Assembly: GCA_023382675.1 (NCBI GenBank)
Contig: JAHDWN010000002.1
Coordinates: 89,340-153,339, forward strand
Reading direction: 5' to 3'
DNA length: 64,000 bases
From: Anaerolineae bacterium
GTDB taxonomy: Bacteria > Chloroflexota > Anaerolineae > Aggregatilineales > Phototrophicaceae
The notes under the pieces are model-generated. The model was given only the letters and a program-made list of their open reading frames with translations. It had not been told where the DNA came from and did not search any database. Numbering within the stretch: the stretch's first letter is position 1; every line of letters begins with the position of its first letter. This document shows positions 50,294 to 61,761 of this stretch, in pieces. The translations under genes were made by a program, and so were the position numbers.

Positions 50294-50540
50294 GCACTAC
50301 CTCCTGATCCTGGATCTTGCTTCGACGTTTACATCCAGTGCCTAGAGTGTAATCGAAACCGTGCGCTGGCGCTATCTCGCGAGCCTGACGCTTGGGCGAC
50401 GAACAGCGCTCACATTTTCTCATAAGCAGCTTATCTTGAAGTACATCCAAAGCGGACGAACGTCCGTATGCTTGAGTAAGTGGGCGGCGTGTGACGTTAC
50501 CCGGAGAGCGTTTCTTGAGCTTTATTCTAAGGAAAGTGCC

Positions 50541-51404
50541 ATGTCGAGACGAAACCTTATCATCGTGATTGCCCTGCTCATCGCGTTCGGGCTGGGCGTG
50601 GGCGCGGGCGTGCTCGGTTTGCTGTGGTCAACCGGCGGTCTGGAAACCGAGAGCGCGCCGATTGCCCAGGTCGCGCCAACGCTGTCGCTGGATAACCCGC
50701 CGCCAACGCAGCCGAGCACCGCGTTGGACGCGATCAACAGCCGCCTCGATACCATCAGTGGCCAGTTGGACGCCCTGAGCACAGCCGTCTCGGCAGGCGG
50801 CGCGGCAGCCATGGAGACACAGCCGACGCCTGCGCCGGCCACGGATGCCAGCGCCGACACACGCGCGTTGTTCCGCATCAGCCAGGATGAGAGCGAAGTC
50901 CGCTTCCTGATCGATGAGATCCTGGCTGGCAACCCGAACACGGTCGTCGCGGCGACCAACAGCGTGGCCGGTGACATCATCATCGACCTGAGTAATCCGG
51001 CGCAGTCGCAGGTCGGCCAGATCGCCATCAACGCACGCACCTTCCTGACCGACAACGAGTTCCGTGACGATTCGATCCGCGGGCGCATCCTCCGCACCGA
51101 CGAGTTCGAGTTCATCACTTTCGCACCGACCGCGCTCCAGGGCCTGCCGGATGCGCCGGTCGCGCCAGGAGAAACCATCGAATTCCAGATCGTGGGCGAT
51201 CTGACGGTCAAGGATGTGACGCTGCCGATCACCTTCGACGCCTCGGTGACGCTGGTCGATGACGGGCGCATCGAAGGCACGGCACGGGCGCAAACGCGCT
51301 ACCCGGACTTTGGCATCACTATCCGCACCCCACCGATTGTGTCCGGCGTCTCCGAAGACCTGATCCTGGAACTGGATTTCGTCGCCCTGGCAGTGACGGA
51401 ATAA
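50541..51404 (+). CDS. Membrane-anchored YceI-family lipocalin-like protein
   Basis: The protein (287 aa) has an N-terminal membrane anchor (LIIVIALLIAFGLGVGAGVLG), a Ser/Thr/Pro-rich spacer, then a YceI domain (about 105-285): SEVRFLIDEILAG, NEFRDDSIRGRILRTDEFEF and TVKDVTLPITFDASVTL are the classic strands. YceI proteins bind polyprenyl-type lipids in a beta-barrel; the Thermus homologue TT1927b does so. AAGGAAAG precedes the ATG. It may carry an isoprenoid or quinone across the envelope. Confidence 0.9.
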   Translation: MSRRNLIIVIALLIAFGLGVGAGVLGLLWSTGGLETESAPIAQVAPTLSLDNPPPTQPSTALDAINSRLDTISGQLDALSTAVSAGGAAAMETQPTPAPATDASADTRALFRISQDESEVRFLIDEILAGNPNTVVAATNSVAGDIIIDLSNPAQSQVGQIAINARTFLTDNEFRDDSIRGRILRTDEFEFITFAPTALQGLPDAPVAPGETIEFQIVGDLTVKDVTLPITFDASVTLVDDGRIEGTARAQTRYPDFGITIRTPPIVSGVSEDLILELDFVALAVTE

Positions 51405-51480
51405 CCTGGATATAGGCGCGCTGACGGTTCTGATCTAGAATTTGGGGCAGCATCATACCCATTGAAAGCTGCCCTCTAAC

Positions 51481-52353
51481 ATGTCCACCCGCACGTCGCG
51501 CCTGAGCTTCGTCCGCCCTGCGTCGAACGCCCTGCCGCCCTGGGCACTGACCGTCGTCGCCATCGTCACGGTTCAGCTCGGCGCGGCCATCGCCAAGAGT
51601 CTGTTTGACGTCGCCGGTTCCAGCGGCGTCGTCTTCCTGCGCACGTTCATCGGCGCGCTCGTCTTCCTGATGATCGTGCGGCCACATCTGCGCGGCTACA
51701 CACGGAGAACCTACGGCTTTCTCGCCCTCTACGGCGCGACAATCACCTTCAACATGCTGACCTTCTACGCGGCCATCGACCGCATCCCCCTTGGGGTGAC
51801 GGTGGCGATCTCGTTTGGCGGGCCGCTGGCGCTCGCAGTCATGGGATCGCGGCGGGCGAGCGATCTGATCTGGGTGGTGCTGGCCGTCGCCGGCATTCTG
51901 CTGCTCTCGCCGATCACGGACGCGACGCTCGACCCAGTGGGCGTGCTGCTGGCGTTCGCCTGCGCCGTCGCCTGGGCCGCCTACGTCCTGCTGACCAAGC
52001 GCGCGGGCAATGTCATGGCGGGCAATACGGCGCTGGCATTGGCGACGTGTGCTGCGGCCATCTTCGCTGCCCCGTTCGGCGCGCATCAGGCCGCCGCCGT
52101 GCTGGCCAGCCCGACGTTGATCGGCGTCGCGATCCTGGTCGCGCTGATGACGCTGGTCATCCCGGTCTGGCTGGAATTCGCCGCGCTCAAGCGGCTGTCT
52201 TCGCGCGTCTTCGGCCTGCTCATGAGCCTGGAGCCGGTGGCCGCGACGCTGATCGGCTGGATCATCCTGCACGAGACGCTCGGCATCGTCCAGATCGCCG
52301 GTATCGCCATGGTGACAATCGCCGCCGCCGCGACGACGCGGAGTGAGCATTAG
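51481..52353 (+). CDS. EamA/DMT-family membrane transporter
   Basis: The protein (290 aa) has about ten membrane helices and the two EamA halves: ALTVVAIVTVQLGAAIAKSL with the FLRTFIGALVFLM region in the first, and LAFACAVAWAAYVLLTKRAG with VFGLLMSLEPVAATLIGWI in the second. It resembles RhtA-type exporters of amino acids or metabolites. The substrate is unknown. Confidence 0.9.
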   Translation: MSTRTSRLSFVRPASNALPPWALTVVAIVTVQLGAAIAKSLFDVAGSSGVVFLRTFIGALVFLMIVRPHLRGYTRRTYGFLALYGATITFNMLTFYAAIDRIPLGVTVAISFGGPLALAVMGSRRASDLIWVVLAVAGILLLSPITDATLDPVGVLLAFACAVAWAAYVLLTKRAGNVMAGNTALALATCAAAIFAAPFGAHQAAAVLASPTLIGVAILVALMTLVIPVWLEFAALKRLSSRVFGLLMSLEPVAATLIGWIILHETLGIVQIAGIAMVTIAAAATTRSEH

Positions 52354-52392
52354 TATTGGCAGCAGCGCTGCCAGTCCAGCCCAGAACGCATG

Positions 52393-52398
52393 TATAAT
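52393..52398 (+). promoter_or_regulatory. -10 box (TATAAT) of the DUF433/DUF5615 locus
   Basis: A perfect TATAAT stands 31 bases before the DUF433 start, giving a short leader of about 25 bases. No consensus -35 is seen. Confidence 0.5.
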
Positions 52399-52429
52399 CG
52401 AACCATCAGTGAACGAAAGTACGAGCGCG

Positions 52430-52732
52430 ATGGATACCCCAATCAGCATCAATCTGATTACGACCAATCCCAAGGTACGTGGCGGACGGCCATGTATCGC
52501 GGGCACGGGGCTGCGCGTCAGCGATGTCGTCATTGCGTACCTGTTCCACGATCAAACACCCGACGAGATCGCCGCCGGTTACGCTGTGTCTTTGTCCGGT
52601 GTCTACGCCGCGTTGGCCTACTATTACGAGCACAAGGCTGAGATCGACGCGGACATTCGCCAGCAGCTAGATGAGACACACAGGCTCAAGCAGGACTGGA
52701 TTGCCAATGGCGGCTCTCCGCTTCTATCTTGA
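52430..52732 (+). CDS. DUF433 antitoxin-like protein
   Basis: The protein (100 aa) is a DUF433 member: LITTNPKVRGGRPCIAGTGL, then VVIAYLFHDQTPDEIAAGYA, then AALAYYYEHKAEID. DUF433 proteins are helix-turn-helix antitoxins usually paired with a PIN-like DUF5615 toxin. ATG 52430 follows a GAAAG/GAG stretch; the open frame continues upstream to GTG 52343 without support. It overlaps the toxin frame by 26 bases. Confidence 0.9.
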   Translation: MDTPISINLITTNPKVRGGRPCIAGTGLRVSDVVIAYLFHDQTPDEIAAGYAVSLSGVYAALAYYYEHKAEIDADIRQQLDETHRLKQDWIANGGSPLLS

Positions 52733-53039
52733 CGAGAATCTACAAGTCGTGATTGCCGAACAACTCAGGCAGCGTGGGATTGATGTTGTCACCGTGCGCG
52801 ACCTGAATCTGCTTGGCGACGAAGATACGAACCACTTACAGCACGCAAGTTAGATGGGCTATGTGCTTTGCACCTACGACACTGGCTTTGTCGCTCTGGC
52901 AAGCGGTGGCGTTGATCATGCAGGCATCATCATTGGGCAACCGGAGAAACACTGGATTGGCGAGTGGGTCAAAGGCTTGACGCTCTATCATACGGTGTAT
53001 GAAGCGGAGGAGATGCGAAATCGGCTCGAATACCTGTAA
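52707..53039 (+). pseudogene. DUF5615 PIN-like toxin with an in-frame amber codon
   Basis: The frame starts at ATG 52707 (AALRFYLDENLQVVIAEQL, RGIDVVTVRDLNLLGDED) and stops at TAG 52851-52853. Immediately after, in the same frame, the rest of the family continues: MGYVLCTYDTGFVALASGG, then AGIIIGQPEKHWIGEWVKGL and MRNRLEYL. The halves together equal a complete DUF5615 protein of about 110 residues, with the acidic DEN near the N terminus and a TYDTGF block after the stop. A single base change would restore the frame. I interpret it as an inactivated toxin. Readthrough or a sequencing error remains possible. Confidence 0.8.
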
Positions 53040-53123
53040 CCCAAAAAGCGGCTAGCCTCTCCTCCTCCCTCACGTTAGAATACCTGTTCATATCCGCCCG
53101 CCGTTCTGCGTGAGATCAACCCT

Positions 53124-55727
<2,604 letters not shown>

Positions 55728-55734
55728 TTGACTG

Positions 55735-55762
55735 TGCTCCGTGCTCGGTACTCGGTGCTCGG
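55735..55762 (+). repeat. Four tandem heptanucleotides (TGCTCGG)
   Basis: Units are TGCTCCG, TGCTCGG, TACTCGG and TGCTCGG, directly after mutS. Such short heptamer arrays are common in some bacterial lineages and can vary in copy number. Confidence 0.7.
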
Positions 55763-55861
55763 TTGGCCTTGGATAGCGCAGATATGACCACAGAGCGGCA
55801 GCAGTGCGCCTGTGTCCTGCATCCATGGTAGGATAAATACGGCAGGCACGAGGGCGCTTTG

Positions 55862-56434
55862 ATGGCAGTCAATGTAAAACGCAAATGGACGGTGGACGAG
55901 TATTTGGCGTTCGAACGCGAAAGCGAGATTCGCCACGAATTTCTGGACGGCGAAGTCTTCGCCATGGCGGGCGCGGAGCCTGCGCATGTGGACATTCGCA
56001 CCAACACGCAGACAAGCCTGGTGCTGCAACTCCGAGGGCGTCCGTGTAAAGTCAATGATCAGGACATGCGTGTCAAGACGGCCTCCGGCTTGTACACATA
56101 CCCCGATATTTCGGTCGTCTGTGGCGAGCGGCAGTTCAACGACGACAAGCCGCGCACGCTGCTGAACCCGATGGTGATCGTCGAGGTGTTGTCGCCCTCG
56201 ACCGAGTCCTATGACCGCGGCGACAAATTCCACCACTACCGCTCCATCCCCACATTTCAGGAGTACGTCTTGATTTCGAGCACGCGCCAGCAGATCGAGC
56301 ACTGGGCAAGGCAGGCCGACGATAGCTGGCGCATCACCGTACTGGACTCGGCGGACGGCGCACTTGAACTGACTTCCATCGGCTGCAAGCTGACGCTGGC
56401 CGATGTCTACGTCGACGTCGTGTTCGAGGGGTGA
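55862..56434 (+). CDS. Uma2-family (DUF820) PD-(D/E)XK nuclease-like protein
   Basis: The protein (190 aa) is a typical Uma2 member: WTVDEYLAFERESEIRHEFL, DGEVFAMAGAEPAH, a YPDISVVCG strand with the catalytic Asp, and a VIVEVLSPSTESYDRGDKFH block with Glu and Lys. This fold is that of PD-(D/E)XK nucleases, and the family is widespread and mobile in Chloroflexota and cyanobacteria, with unclear biological role. ATG 55862 has GAGGG about 8 bases upstream. The gene sits between two copies of the mutS 3' end. Confidence 0.92.
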   Translation: MAVNVKRKWTVDEYLAFERESEIRHEFLDGEVFAMAGAEPAHVDIRTNTQTSLVLQLRGRPCKVNDQDMRVKTASGLYTYPDISVVCGERQFNDDKPRTLLNPMVIVEVLSPSTESYDRGDKFHHYRSIPTFQEYVLISSTRQQIEHWARQADDSWRITVLDSADGALELTSIGCKLTLADVYVDVVFEG

Positions 56435-56462
56435 TGCCGGGGGCATTCGACATCGGCGTCTG

Positions 56463-56544
56463 GACAACGCTCAAGGTCGATGAACTCAGCCCGCTCGAAG
56501 CGCTGACCACGCTCTGCGAACTCAAGCGCATGGCGGAGGAGTAG
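56463..56544 (+). repeat. Direct repeat copy B: duplicated mutS 3' end
   Basis: Bases 56463-56544 repeat the final part of mutS and end with the same stop codon (GAGGAGTAG), but have no start and are not expressed as a protein. It marks the far side of the Uma2 insertion. Confidence 0.85.
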
Positions 56545-56594
56545 GGGGAGGCGGTCGGGTATTGGCAGTCGGCGTGAATCGATGCTGCCAGACA

Positions 56595-58772
56595 TCAGTG
56601 TCTGCTGGAATACCATCGATGGACCGCGTCCAAGGCTTCTGGTGTCCCAAGCTTCCTGAGTGCAGCTAAAATACCCGTGGCCACGTCATCTTCTGATATG
56701 GAAAGAGCTTGAACAAGAGGTTGAACTGCTCGTGGATCGCCGAGTTCGCCAAGCGCTGTCGCTGCACAAAAACGCACCTCGGTCAACGGGTGCGCAAGCG
56801 CTTGGATGAGCGGAGAAAGCGCGCGTTCATCATTGATTTTGCCCAGCGCAGTCGCAGCTAGCCAACCCAAACCGGATGGAGAACTGTGCAATAGATCCGC
56901 TAGCGGTTTGACGGCATCCGCCCCAATCAGCGTCAACGTAAATATGAGGCTGTTGCGCACCTCCAGATCGGAAGTTTGGAGCGCATCGATCAACGAGTCC
57001 ACGACCGGAAGATCGGTTGACGCCAGGGCAAGTGCAGCTGCACGTCGCACCTCACCATCGCCATCATGAATTGCATCCATGAGATACTTCAGAGCACGGG
57101 TATCCCCCAGTCGTCCAAGCGCATAGACGGCACTGCGGCGCGTATTACTGTTCGCGCTGCTTAGACGATCTTGCGCTGAGCGAAAAGCAAAGTGATCCCG
57201 CAGTAGAAGATGCAAGAAACGATACTTGCCATCGCCAATTGGTGTCATGAACTGAAGGCTGCATGCTAAGTCTGTATAGCTTCCTGCATCGCCGAGAGGC
57301 AGCGACGTCGCGATTGTAGATTCACTCACCACGCCTGCTGTCGAATTAAAATCGAGCGCGTTCCAGAACGCCAATTCACCGAGTGCAGTCCGCAACTCAA
57401 TCAAGGCATATGGCATGGCGCGTTTTGACGCTTCGAATGCGTATCTACGATCGACATAAAGCTCGAAAATTTTGTCTCGAACATCGCCGAGGTCGAGATC
57501 GCGAAGGCCGCGCGCCTCGTCTGGTAGTCTGGCAAATGCAAAGCGAAAGAGGGCAATAAGAAGCGGCGTTCGGGCAGCCTCTTTCAAATCGCGATCTCCC
57601 TGCAATATTGTCCACAGATCAGGCACAGGACTCAGGTATTGCTTGAGGCGTTCATCGTCGAGAGGTTGTAGCATCACTGCGCCATCGACAGAAACCTTAC
57701 GTCCAATCTCGCGATACTCTTTGACACGACAGGTAATGACAAGCCGAGCGGCAATTTCAGATCCAGCCAACATGTCGATAAAGGCGTGACGCGGATCTTC
57801 ACCCAGCAATCCGCTCTCGTCTGGGCGTGCAGCCCCAAGCTCGTCAAGCGCATCTAACAGAAATAGAACATTGCCCTGTGTTATCTCGCGATCGAATGCA
57901 GCCCGATCTAGGAGTAGATTCTGCATCATGATCCAATCCGCAAGCTCGGGCTGCTTCTTGATGTCCCAGGAAGATATTCGGGTCAAGATGGGTAACACTT
58001 GGGATGAATCAGCCAAACGCGCCGCTACGACTTCTCTGGCAAAAGCAAGGAGGGTGGTCGTTTTTCCTGCGCCTGGCTCGCCCAGAAGAAGAAGCCGGTT
58101 ATTGAAGGTTTCAAATGCTTCAGCAAAGCTGTCAAAATCGCGCAATTGCCCATTGGGGGTGTCATCATCGCCAAATATGGCAGTGGTAAGAATGGCCGGT
58201 AGAGTGACCTGTCCGGCGTCCAAGGTTTCGTGCGCACGCAAGGGAATCACGGCATCGGAGAGAATAGTGAGCTTCAATTCGCGAACGATTTGCTGATAGA
58301 GTCTTTCGAGATAAGCTCGGAACGGATCGACAACTGTGGACGTAGGCGGTGAATAAATTCTTGCCTTCTGGCGCAGGAGGTTTTCAAGCTGACCTAGCTG
58401 ATAATCACGCGCCGTGAAAAAGTCCAGCTGCGTATGATTGATGACACTGATTGGCGGCGGAACTTCTTTGAAGCGCGCAACTAGGACCGGTTTACCCAGC
58501 GCCAGGGCATAACCAATTTCCCGTCGCACAAAACTATCCGCGCGTCGCACGTCCGGCGTAATACATGCGACCACGTTGCGTGATTCTTCAATTGCCCTTT
58601 CTATTTCGGCAGTGAAATCGTGAGACGGATCGATTCCACGTGTATCACGCCATGTTCGCAGCCCGCGTGTATGCAGCTCATCTTCAAGCCATGTTGCCTC
58701 ATCGACCCCATCTGCGCGAGCGTAGCTAATGAACGCATCGTAGAGTGGGTGTCCTACATCTAATGTCTGCAT
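56595..58772 (-). CDS. TIR-NACHT-HEAT repeat protein
   Basis: This 725-aa protein combines an N-terminal TIR domain (about residues 8-140: YDAFISYARADGVDEATWLE, then a Phe-x3-Glu equivalent in SFVRREIGYAL that supplies the likely catalytic glutamate), a NACHT NTPase (Walker A LLLGEPGAGKTTT at about 230, Walker B LFLLDALDEL at about 305) and C-terminal HEAT-like repeats (about 540-715: VYALGRLGDTRALKYLMDAI, ALGKINDERALSPLIQALA, ALGELGDPRAVQPLVQALS). The layout matches STAND-type immune sensors: repeats detect a trigger, NACHT oligomerises, TIR consumes NAD+. The gene is noticeably less GC-rich than mutS, consistent with acquisition. A defence role is inference. Confidence 0.9.
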   Translation of the reverse strand: MQTLDVGHPLYDAFISYARADGVDEATWLEDELHTRGLRTWRDTRGIDPSHDFTAEIERAIEESRNVVACITPDVRRADSFVRREIGYALALGKPVLVARFKEVPPPISVINHTQLDFFTARDYQLGQLENLLRQKARIYSPPTSTVVDPFRAYLERLYQQIVRELKLTILSDAVIPLRAHETLDAGQVTLPAILTTAIFGDDDTPNGQLRDFDSFAEAFETFNNRLLLLGEPGAGKTTTLLAFAREVVAARLADSSQVLPILTRISSWDIKKQPELADWIMMQNLLLDRAAFDREITQGNVLFLLDALDELGAARPDESGLLGEDPRHAFIDMLAGSEIAARLVITCRVKEYREIGRKVSVDGAVMLQPLDDERLKQYLSPVPDLWTILQGDRDLKEAARTPLLIALFRFAFARLPDEARGLRDLDLGDVRDKIFELYVDRRYAFEASKRAMPYALIELRTALGELAFWNALDFNSTAGVVSESTIATSLPLGDAGSYTDLACSLQFMTPIGDGKYRFLHLLLRDHFAFRSAQDRLSSANSNTRRSAVYALGRLGDTRALKYLMDAIHDGDGEVRRAAALALASTDLPVVDSLIDALQTSDLEVRNSLIFTLTLIGADAVKPLADLLHSSPSGLGWLAATALGKINDERALSPLIQALAHPLTEVRFCAATALGELGDPRAVQPLVQALSISEDDVATGILAALRKLGTPEALDAVHRWYSSRH

Positions 58773-58846
58773 GTTCGTCTGTAGCTTTTTGACCCGGCTA
58801 AGATTGTACTTTCGCGCAGGAATGTCGGCAACTCATCAAGATACAG

Positions 58847-58937
58847 GGGTGCATCCGGGTTTTGGGGAGTCGTCTCCCAAATTCTCTGCGTGAAATATCA
58901 GATTTGAGGGAAATCTCCCCCAATCTCGGATGCACCC
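58847..58937. mobile_element. Small inverted-repeat (MITE-like) element
   Basis: The 91-bp segment begins GGGTGCATCCG and ends with its exact complement CGGATGCACCC; the homology continues inward as TTTGGGGAG versus CTCCCCCAA. No clean target-site duplication is seen. No transposase is nearby. Confidence 0.5.
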
Positions 58938-59628
58938 GATATCAGGGTGGTCAACAGCGTACAGCTCGCTGATCGATGTTCAGGTCTTCCCACATACCCG
59001 TCAGACCGGCGGCGATCATTCAGCGCCGCTCATAATGTCGCCAGCGGCGCTAAGCACGTCTATCACACTCTGCCTCGGATCAGTACGGGTTTTTTGTGGC
59101 TGCGCGGCGTGGTCGTCGATCGGGCTCTGGCTGATCTGCCCTTACAATGGGATGCGCGACGGCGAGTGCTACAGCTATCTCACCCCTAACGGCATTTCTG
59201 CACGTACCGCAACATTTTGTACGACCGAGAGCGCTGTGAAGTTCCGCCAGGCCGTCTACATGCTGCATCCTGGCAGCGCTGGCACCTTCGACAATCTCTG
59301 CTCTGATGTCACTACGCAAGCCCTCAAACCAGGTGCAGATGCAATTCCAACCTGTGGGGTTTTGTGTCGTCAGCCTGTGTGCCTGGATAGTGAAATAAGC
59401 CGACAATTCCGCTTTACGAATCTCTAGATATGATTCACTGATCTCAGCTGTCACTACGTCTACCGCTGGCCGCAACCCAATCGCTCCAAGTCAATCAGCA
59501 TCCGAATGTAAAATGTCTTATCAATTTCGTGAAATTGTGGGGTCACAGCGGGCTACTGGAGACCAAGCCCGTTAACAAGGTATACGTTTCTGTAACGTTC
59601 CTTTATTCTATCGCTATCCTTCATCACG

Positions 59629-59634
59629 TTATAA
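59629..59634 (+). promoter_or_regulatory. -10 box (TATAAT) upstream of the diterpene cassette
   Basis: A perfect TATAAT 125 bases before the cyclase start would give a leader of about 118 bases. No consensus -35 is present. Confidence 0.4.
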
Positions 59635-59758
59635 TCTGAAATGTAGCGCTGTTCGTCAAATACATGCGGATGACGAGCCTGTGAAGTCATAAAACCAGCA
59701 CCAAACAGACTTCAAACGTCTGCATAGCTCCGAAATTTCGCTACAGAGAAAGCAGAGC

Positions 59759-61282
59759 ATGATCGAACAACATCAAGCCCCGGAATCTGTGAATGATAGG
59801 TTCAGCCAGGAAATGGCAGGCATCCTTGCTGCATTGGGGCAGGGAACCAGTTGCATGGATAGCGTCGCCTATGACACGGCCTGGGTGGCCCGGCTGACAC
59901 GTCATTTTCCAGGCAATGGTTTTGAGGAAGCTCTGGACTGGCTGCGGCGCCATCAACACAGTGACGGGAGTTGGGGTGGCGATATTCTGCATTATCATGA
60001 TCGCATCGTCTCCACTTTAGCCGCGATTGTCGCGCTGCGCATGGTCGGTCATGGCGCGGACGATAAACGGCGCGTCGCCATGGGGGAGATGTTTTTGTGG
60101 CGCGAACATGGCCGGATGCACCACGATGCCAATGATACCGGTGGCTTTCCTATCCTGACGCTGCCGCTGACCAACGAAGCGATCAACCTGGGGTTGGATA
60201 TTCCCCGCAGCCTCTATCAGGACGCTGCCAAAATTGAAAAGAAGCTCAACATGCTGGGTTACGATCCCCGTACCTGGCGCTACAGCACGCTCGCGCTCTC
60301 CACCGAAGGCTTAAGCGAATACATCCCTGATTACGCGTTGTTTGTCGAAACGGACGGCTCGGTCGCAGCGTCGCCAGCATCAACGGCGGCTGCGCTCGCC
60401 AGTGGCGTTGGTGATCCATCTCCTCTGCTCGGTTATTTGCACCGTGCGCTTGAGGATCAGCAAGATGGTGGAGTTCCCTTTGTGCAGCCGTTCGATATTT
60501 ACGAGTGTGCCTGGACTCTCAACCACCTGCGCCTGGCCGAAGCCATCACGCCCCACGACCCGGATGTGCGCCGTATTCTGGATTTTCTCTGGCAGGTGTG
60601 GTCGCCAGAGAAAGGAGTCAGCTTTGCCTCGACATTGAGCATCCAGGATCTGGATGATACGGCTGTGACTTTCACGCTGCTGCGCTGGGGCGGCTACCCT
60701 GTCGATGCCGGAGTCTTTGCAGCCTACGAAGATACGCAGCACTTCCGCTGTTGGGCCAATGAGCTAGACCCCTCGCTGAGCGTCAACATGCGTACGCTCG
60801 CAGCACTTCAGATGGACACGCAGTACGTTCGCTACGAGGAGTGGCGGGACAAGATCGCGGCCATGCTCCGCCGTTCAGATTTGCATGGCTATTTCTGGTT
60901 CGACAAATGGCACATCTCACCCTACTACCTGACATCAACGGCGGTCTGGTCGCTGCTGGGCGTGGTGGATGATCTATTGCCTCCGCGTATCCAATGGATA
61001 CTGAAAACGCAGCGGGCAGACGGCGGCTGGGGCTATTATCAACAATCCACTGTCGAAGAAACCGCCTATTGTCTGCAAGCGTTGCTTTACTGGGATCGTA
61101 AGGTGGAGCGGATCGATTCGGTGAGCATCCTTGCCGCCGGGCAGTATCTGCTTGAACACATCGATAACGATGATTATCCACAGTTGTGGATTGGGAAATG
61201 TCTTTACACGCCGCGCCATCTGGTACGGTCGGCAGTGCTCATGGCGCTGCACAGCTATTTGCGGTACGTAAACGATCTATAG
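59759..61282 (+). CDS. Class II diterpene cyclase (copalyl/halimadienyl/kolavenyl diphosphate synthase-like)
   Basis: The enzyme (507 aa) folds into the beta-gamma alpha-barrel of class II terpene cyclases, which cyclise geranylgeranyl diphosphate by protonation and keep the diphosphate. The catalytic DxDD is D297-L-D-D300 in SIQDLDDTAVTFTLL. The SVAYDTAWVARL start is typical of class II diterpene synthases from plants to bacteria, and QW-type motifs appear in SDGSWGGDIL and ADGGWGYYQQS. There is no class I DDxxD motif. The length matches M. tuberculosis Rv3377c (about 500). It heads a cassette with an Rv3378c-like gene. The skeleton made cannot be predicted. Confidence 0.92.
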   Translation: MIEQHQAPESVNDRFSQEMAGILAALGQGTSCMDSVAYDTAWVARLTRHFPGNGFEEALDWLRRHQHSDGSWGGDILHYHDRIVSTLAAIVALRMVGHGADDKRRVAMGEMFLWREHGRMHHDANDTGGFPILTLPLTNEAINLGLDIPRSLYQDAAKIEKKLNMLGYDPRTWRYSTLALSTEGLSEYIPDYALFVETDGSVAASPASTAAALASGVGDPSPLLGYLHRALEDQQDGGVPFVQPFDIYECAWTLNHLRLAEAITPHDPDVRRILDFLWQVWSPEKGVSFASTLSIQDLDDTAVTFTLLRWGGYPVDAGVFAAYEDTQHFRCWANELDPSLSVNMRTLAALQMDTQYVRYEEWRDKIAAMLRRSDLHGYFWFDKWHISPYYLTSTAVWSLLGVVDDLLPPRIQWILKTQRADGGWGYYQQSTVEETAYCLQALLYWDRKVERIDSVSILAAGQYLLEHIDNDDYPQLWIGKCLYTPRHLVRSAVLMALHSYLRYVNDL

Positions 61283-61359
61283 GCAGGTGTTCGTATTGTC
61301 AAGCAGCCCTGGCGCTTCAGCTTAAGGTACGCGATTAGGAAAGGTAGGGGACACAAATC

Positions 61360-61761
61360 ATGAACATCGACGTGCAATGGGATAACGACGCCAAAACCAT
61401 CATTCGCTACGTGTACAAGAATGGATGGAACTGGAACGACTATTTTTCTGCCATCAATGGGGCCGCCGAATTGCTGGACACGGTGGAACATCCGGTGGAT
61501 ATCGTCATGGACTTCCGACATGCCAACATGCTCCCCCAAGGGGCCATCAGCCAGATGCAGCGTGCTTTTTCACACACACGCCATCCCAATATACGCCTGA
61601 CTGTTTTGGTCGGTGCGAATGCATTCATCCGCACGATTGAAAGCATCGGGCGGAAACTGGTGCCCTCCGCCGCCAGGCAGTGGGATATAACGTTTGCTGC
61701 CACGCTAGAGGAAGCACACGACATTATCGCGGCGCAGAAGCCGCAGGAACAAACGACATGA
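61360..61761 (+). CDS. Small SpoIIAA/STAS-like protein within the diterpene cassette
   Basis: The protein (133 aa) has the alternating strand-helix pattern of STAS/SpoIIAA-like folds: MNIDVQWDNDAKTIIRYVYK, then HPVDIVMDFRHANMLPQGAI, then NIRLTVLVGANAFIRTIESI, ending in TFAATLEEAHDIIAAQK. There is no catalytic motif. AGGTAGGGGACA lies just upstream of the ATG. Its stop overlaps the start of the Rv3378c-like gene (ATGA), so the two are translationally coupled and likely act together, perhaps as a lipid carrier or regulator. That function is inference. Confidence 0.75.
   Translation: MNIDVQWDNDAKTIIRYVYKNGWNWNDYFSAINGAAELLDTVEHPVDIVMDFRHANMLPQGAISQMQRAFSHTRHPNIRLTVLVGANAFIRTIESIGRKLVPSAARQWDITFAATLEEAHDIIAAQKPQEQTT

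Larger units (their letters stand above)
58773..59758. other. Gene-poor region between the TIR-NACHT gene and the diterpene cassette
   Basis: Nearly 1 kb contains no supported gene. Frames of 165 and 131 codons on opposite strands (58930-59427 and 59080-59475) overlap each other and show no family likeness. Contents worth noting are the inverted-repeat element at 58847-58937 and a TATAAT at 59629-59634. The composition suggests decayed or foreign DNA. Confidence 0.6.

Noticed and set aside
58930-59475. Two overlapping frames on opposite strands in the gene-poor region
   Set aside because: No ribosome binding site, no family pattern, low-quality composition; neither can be supported over the other.
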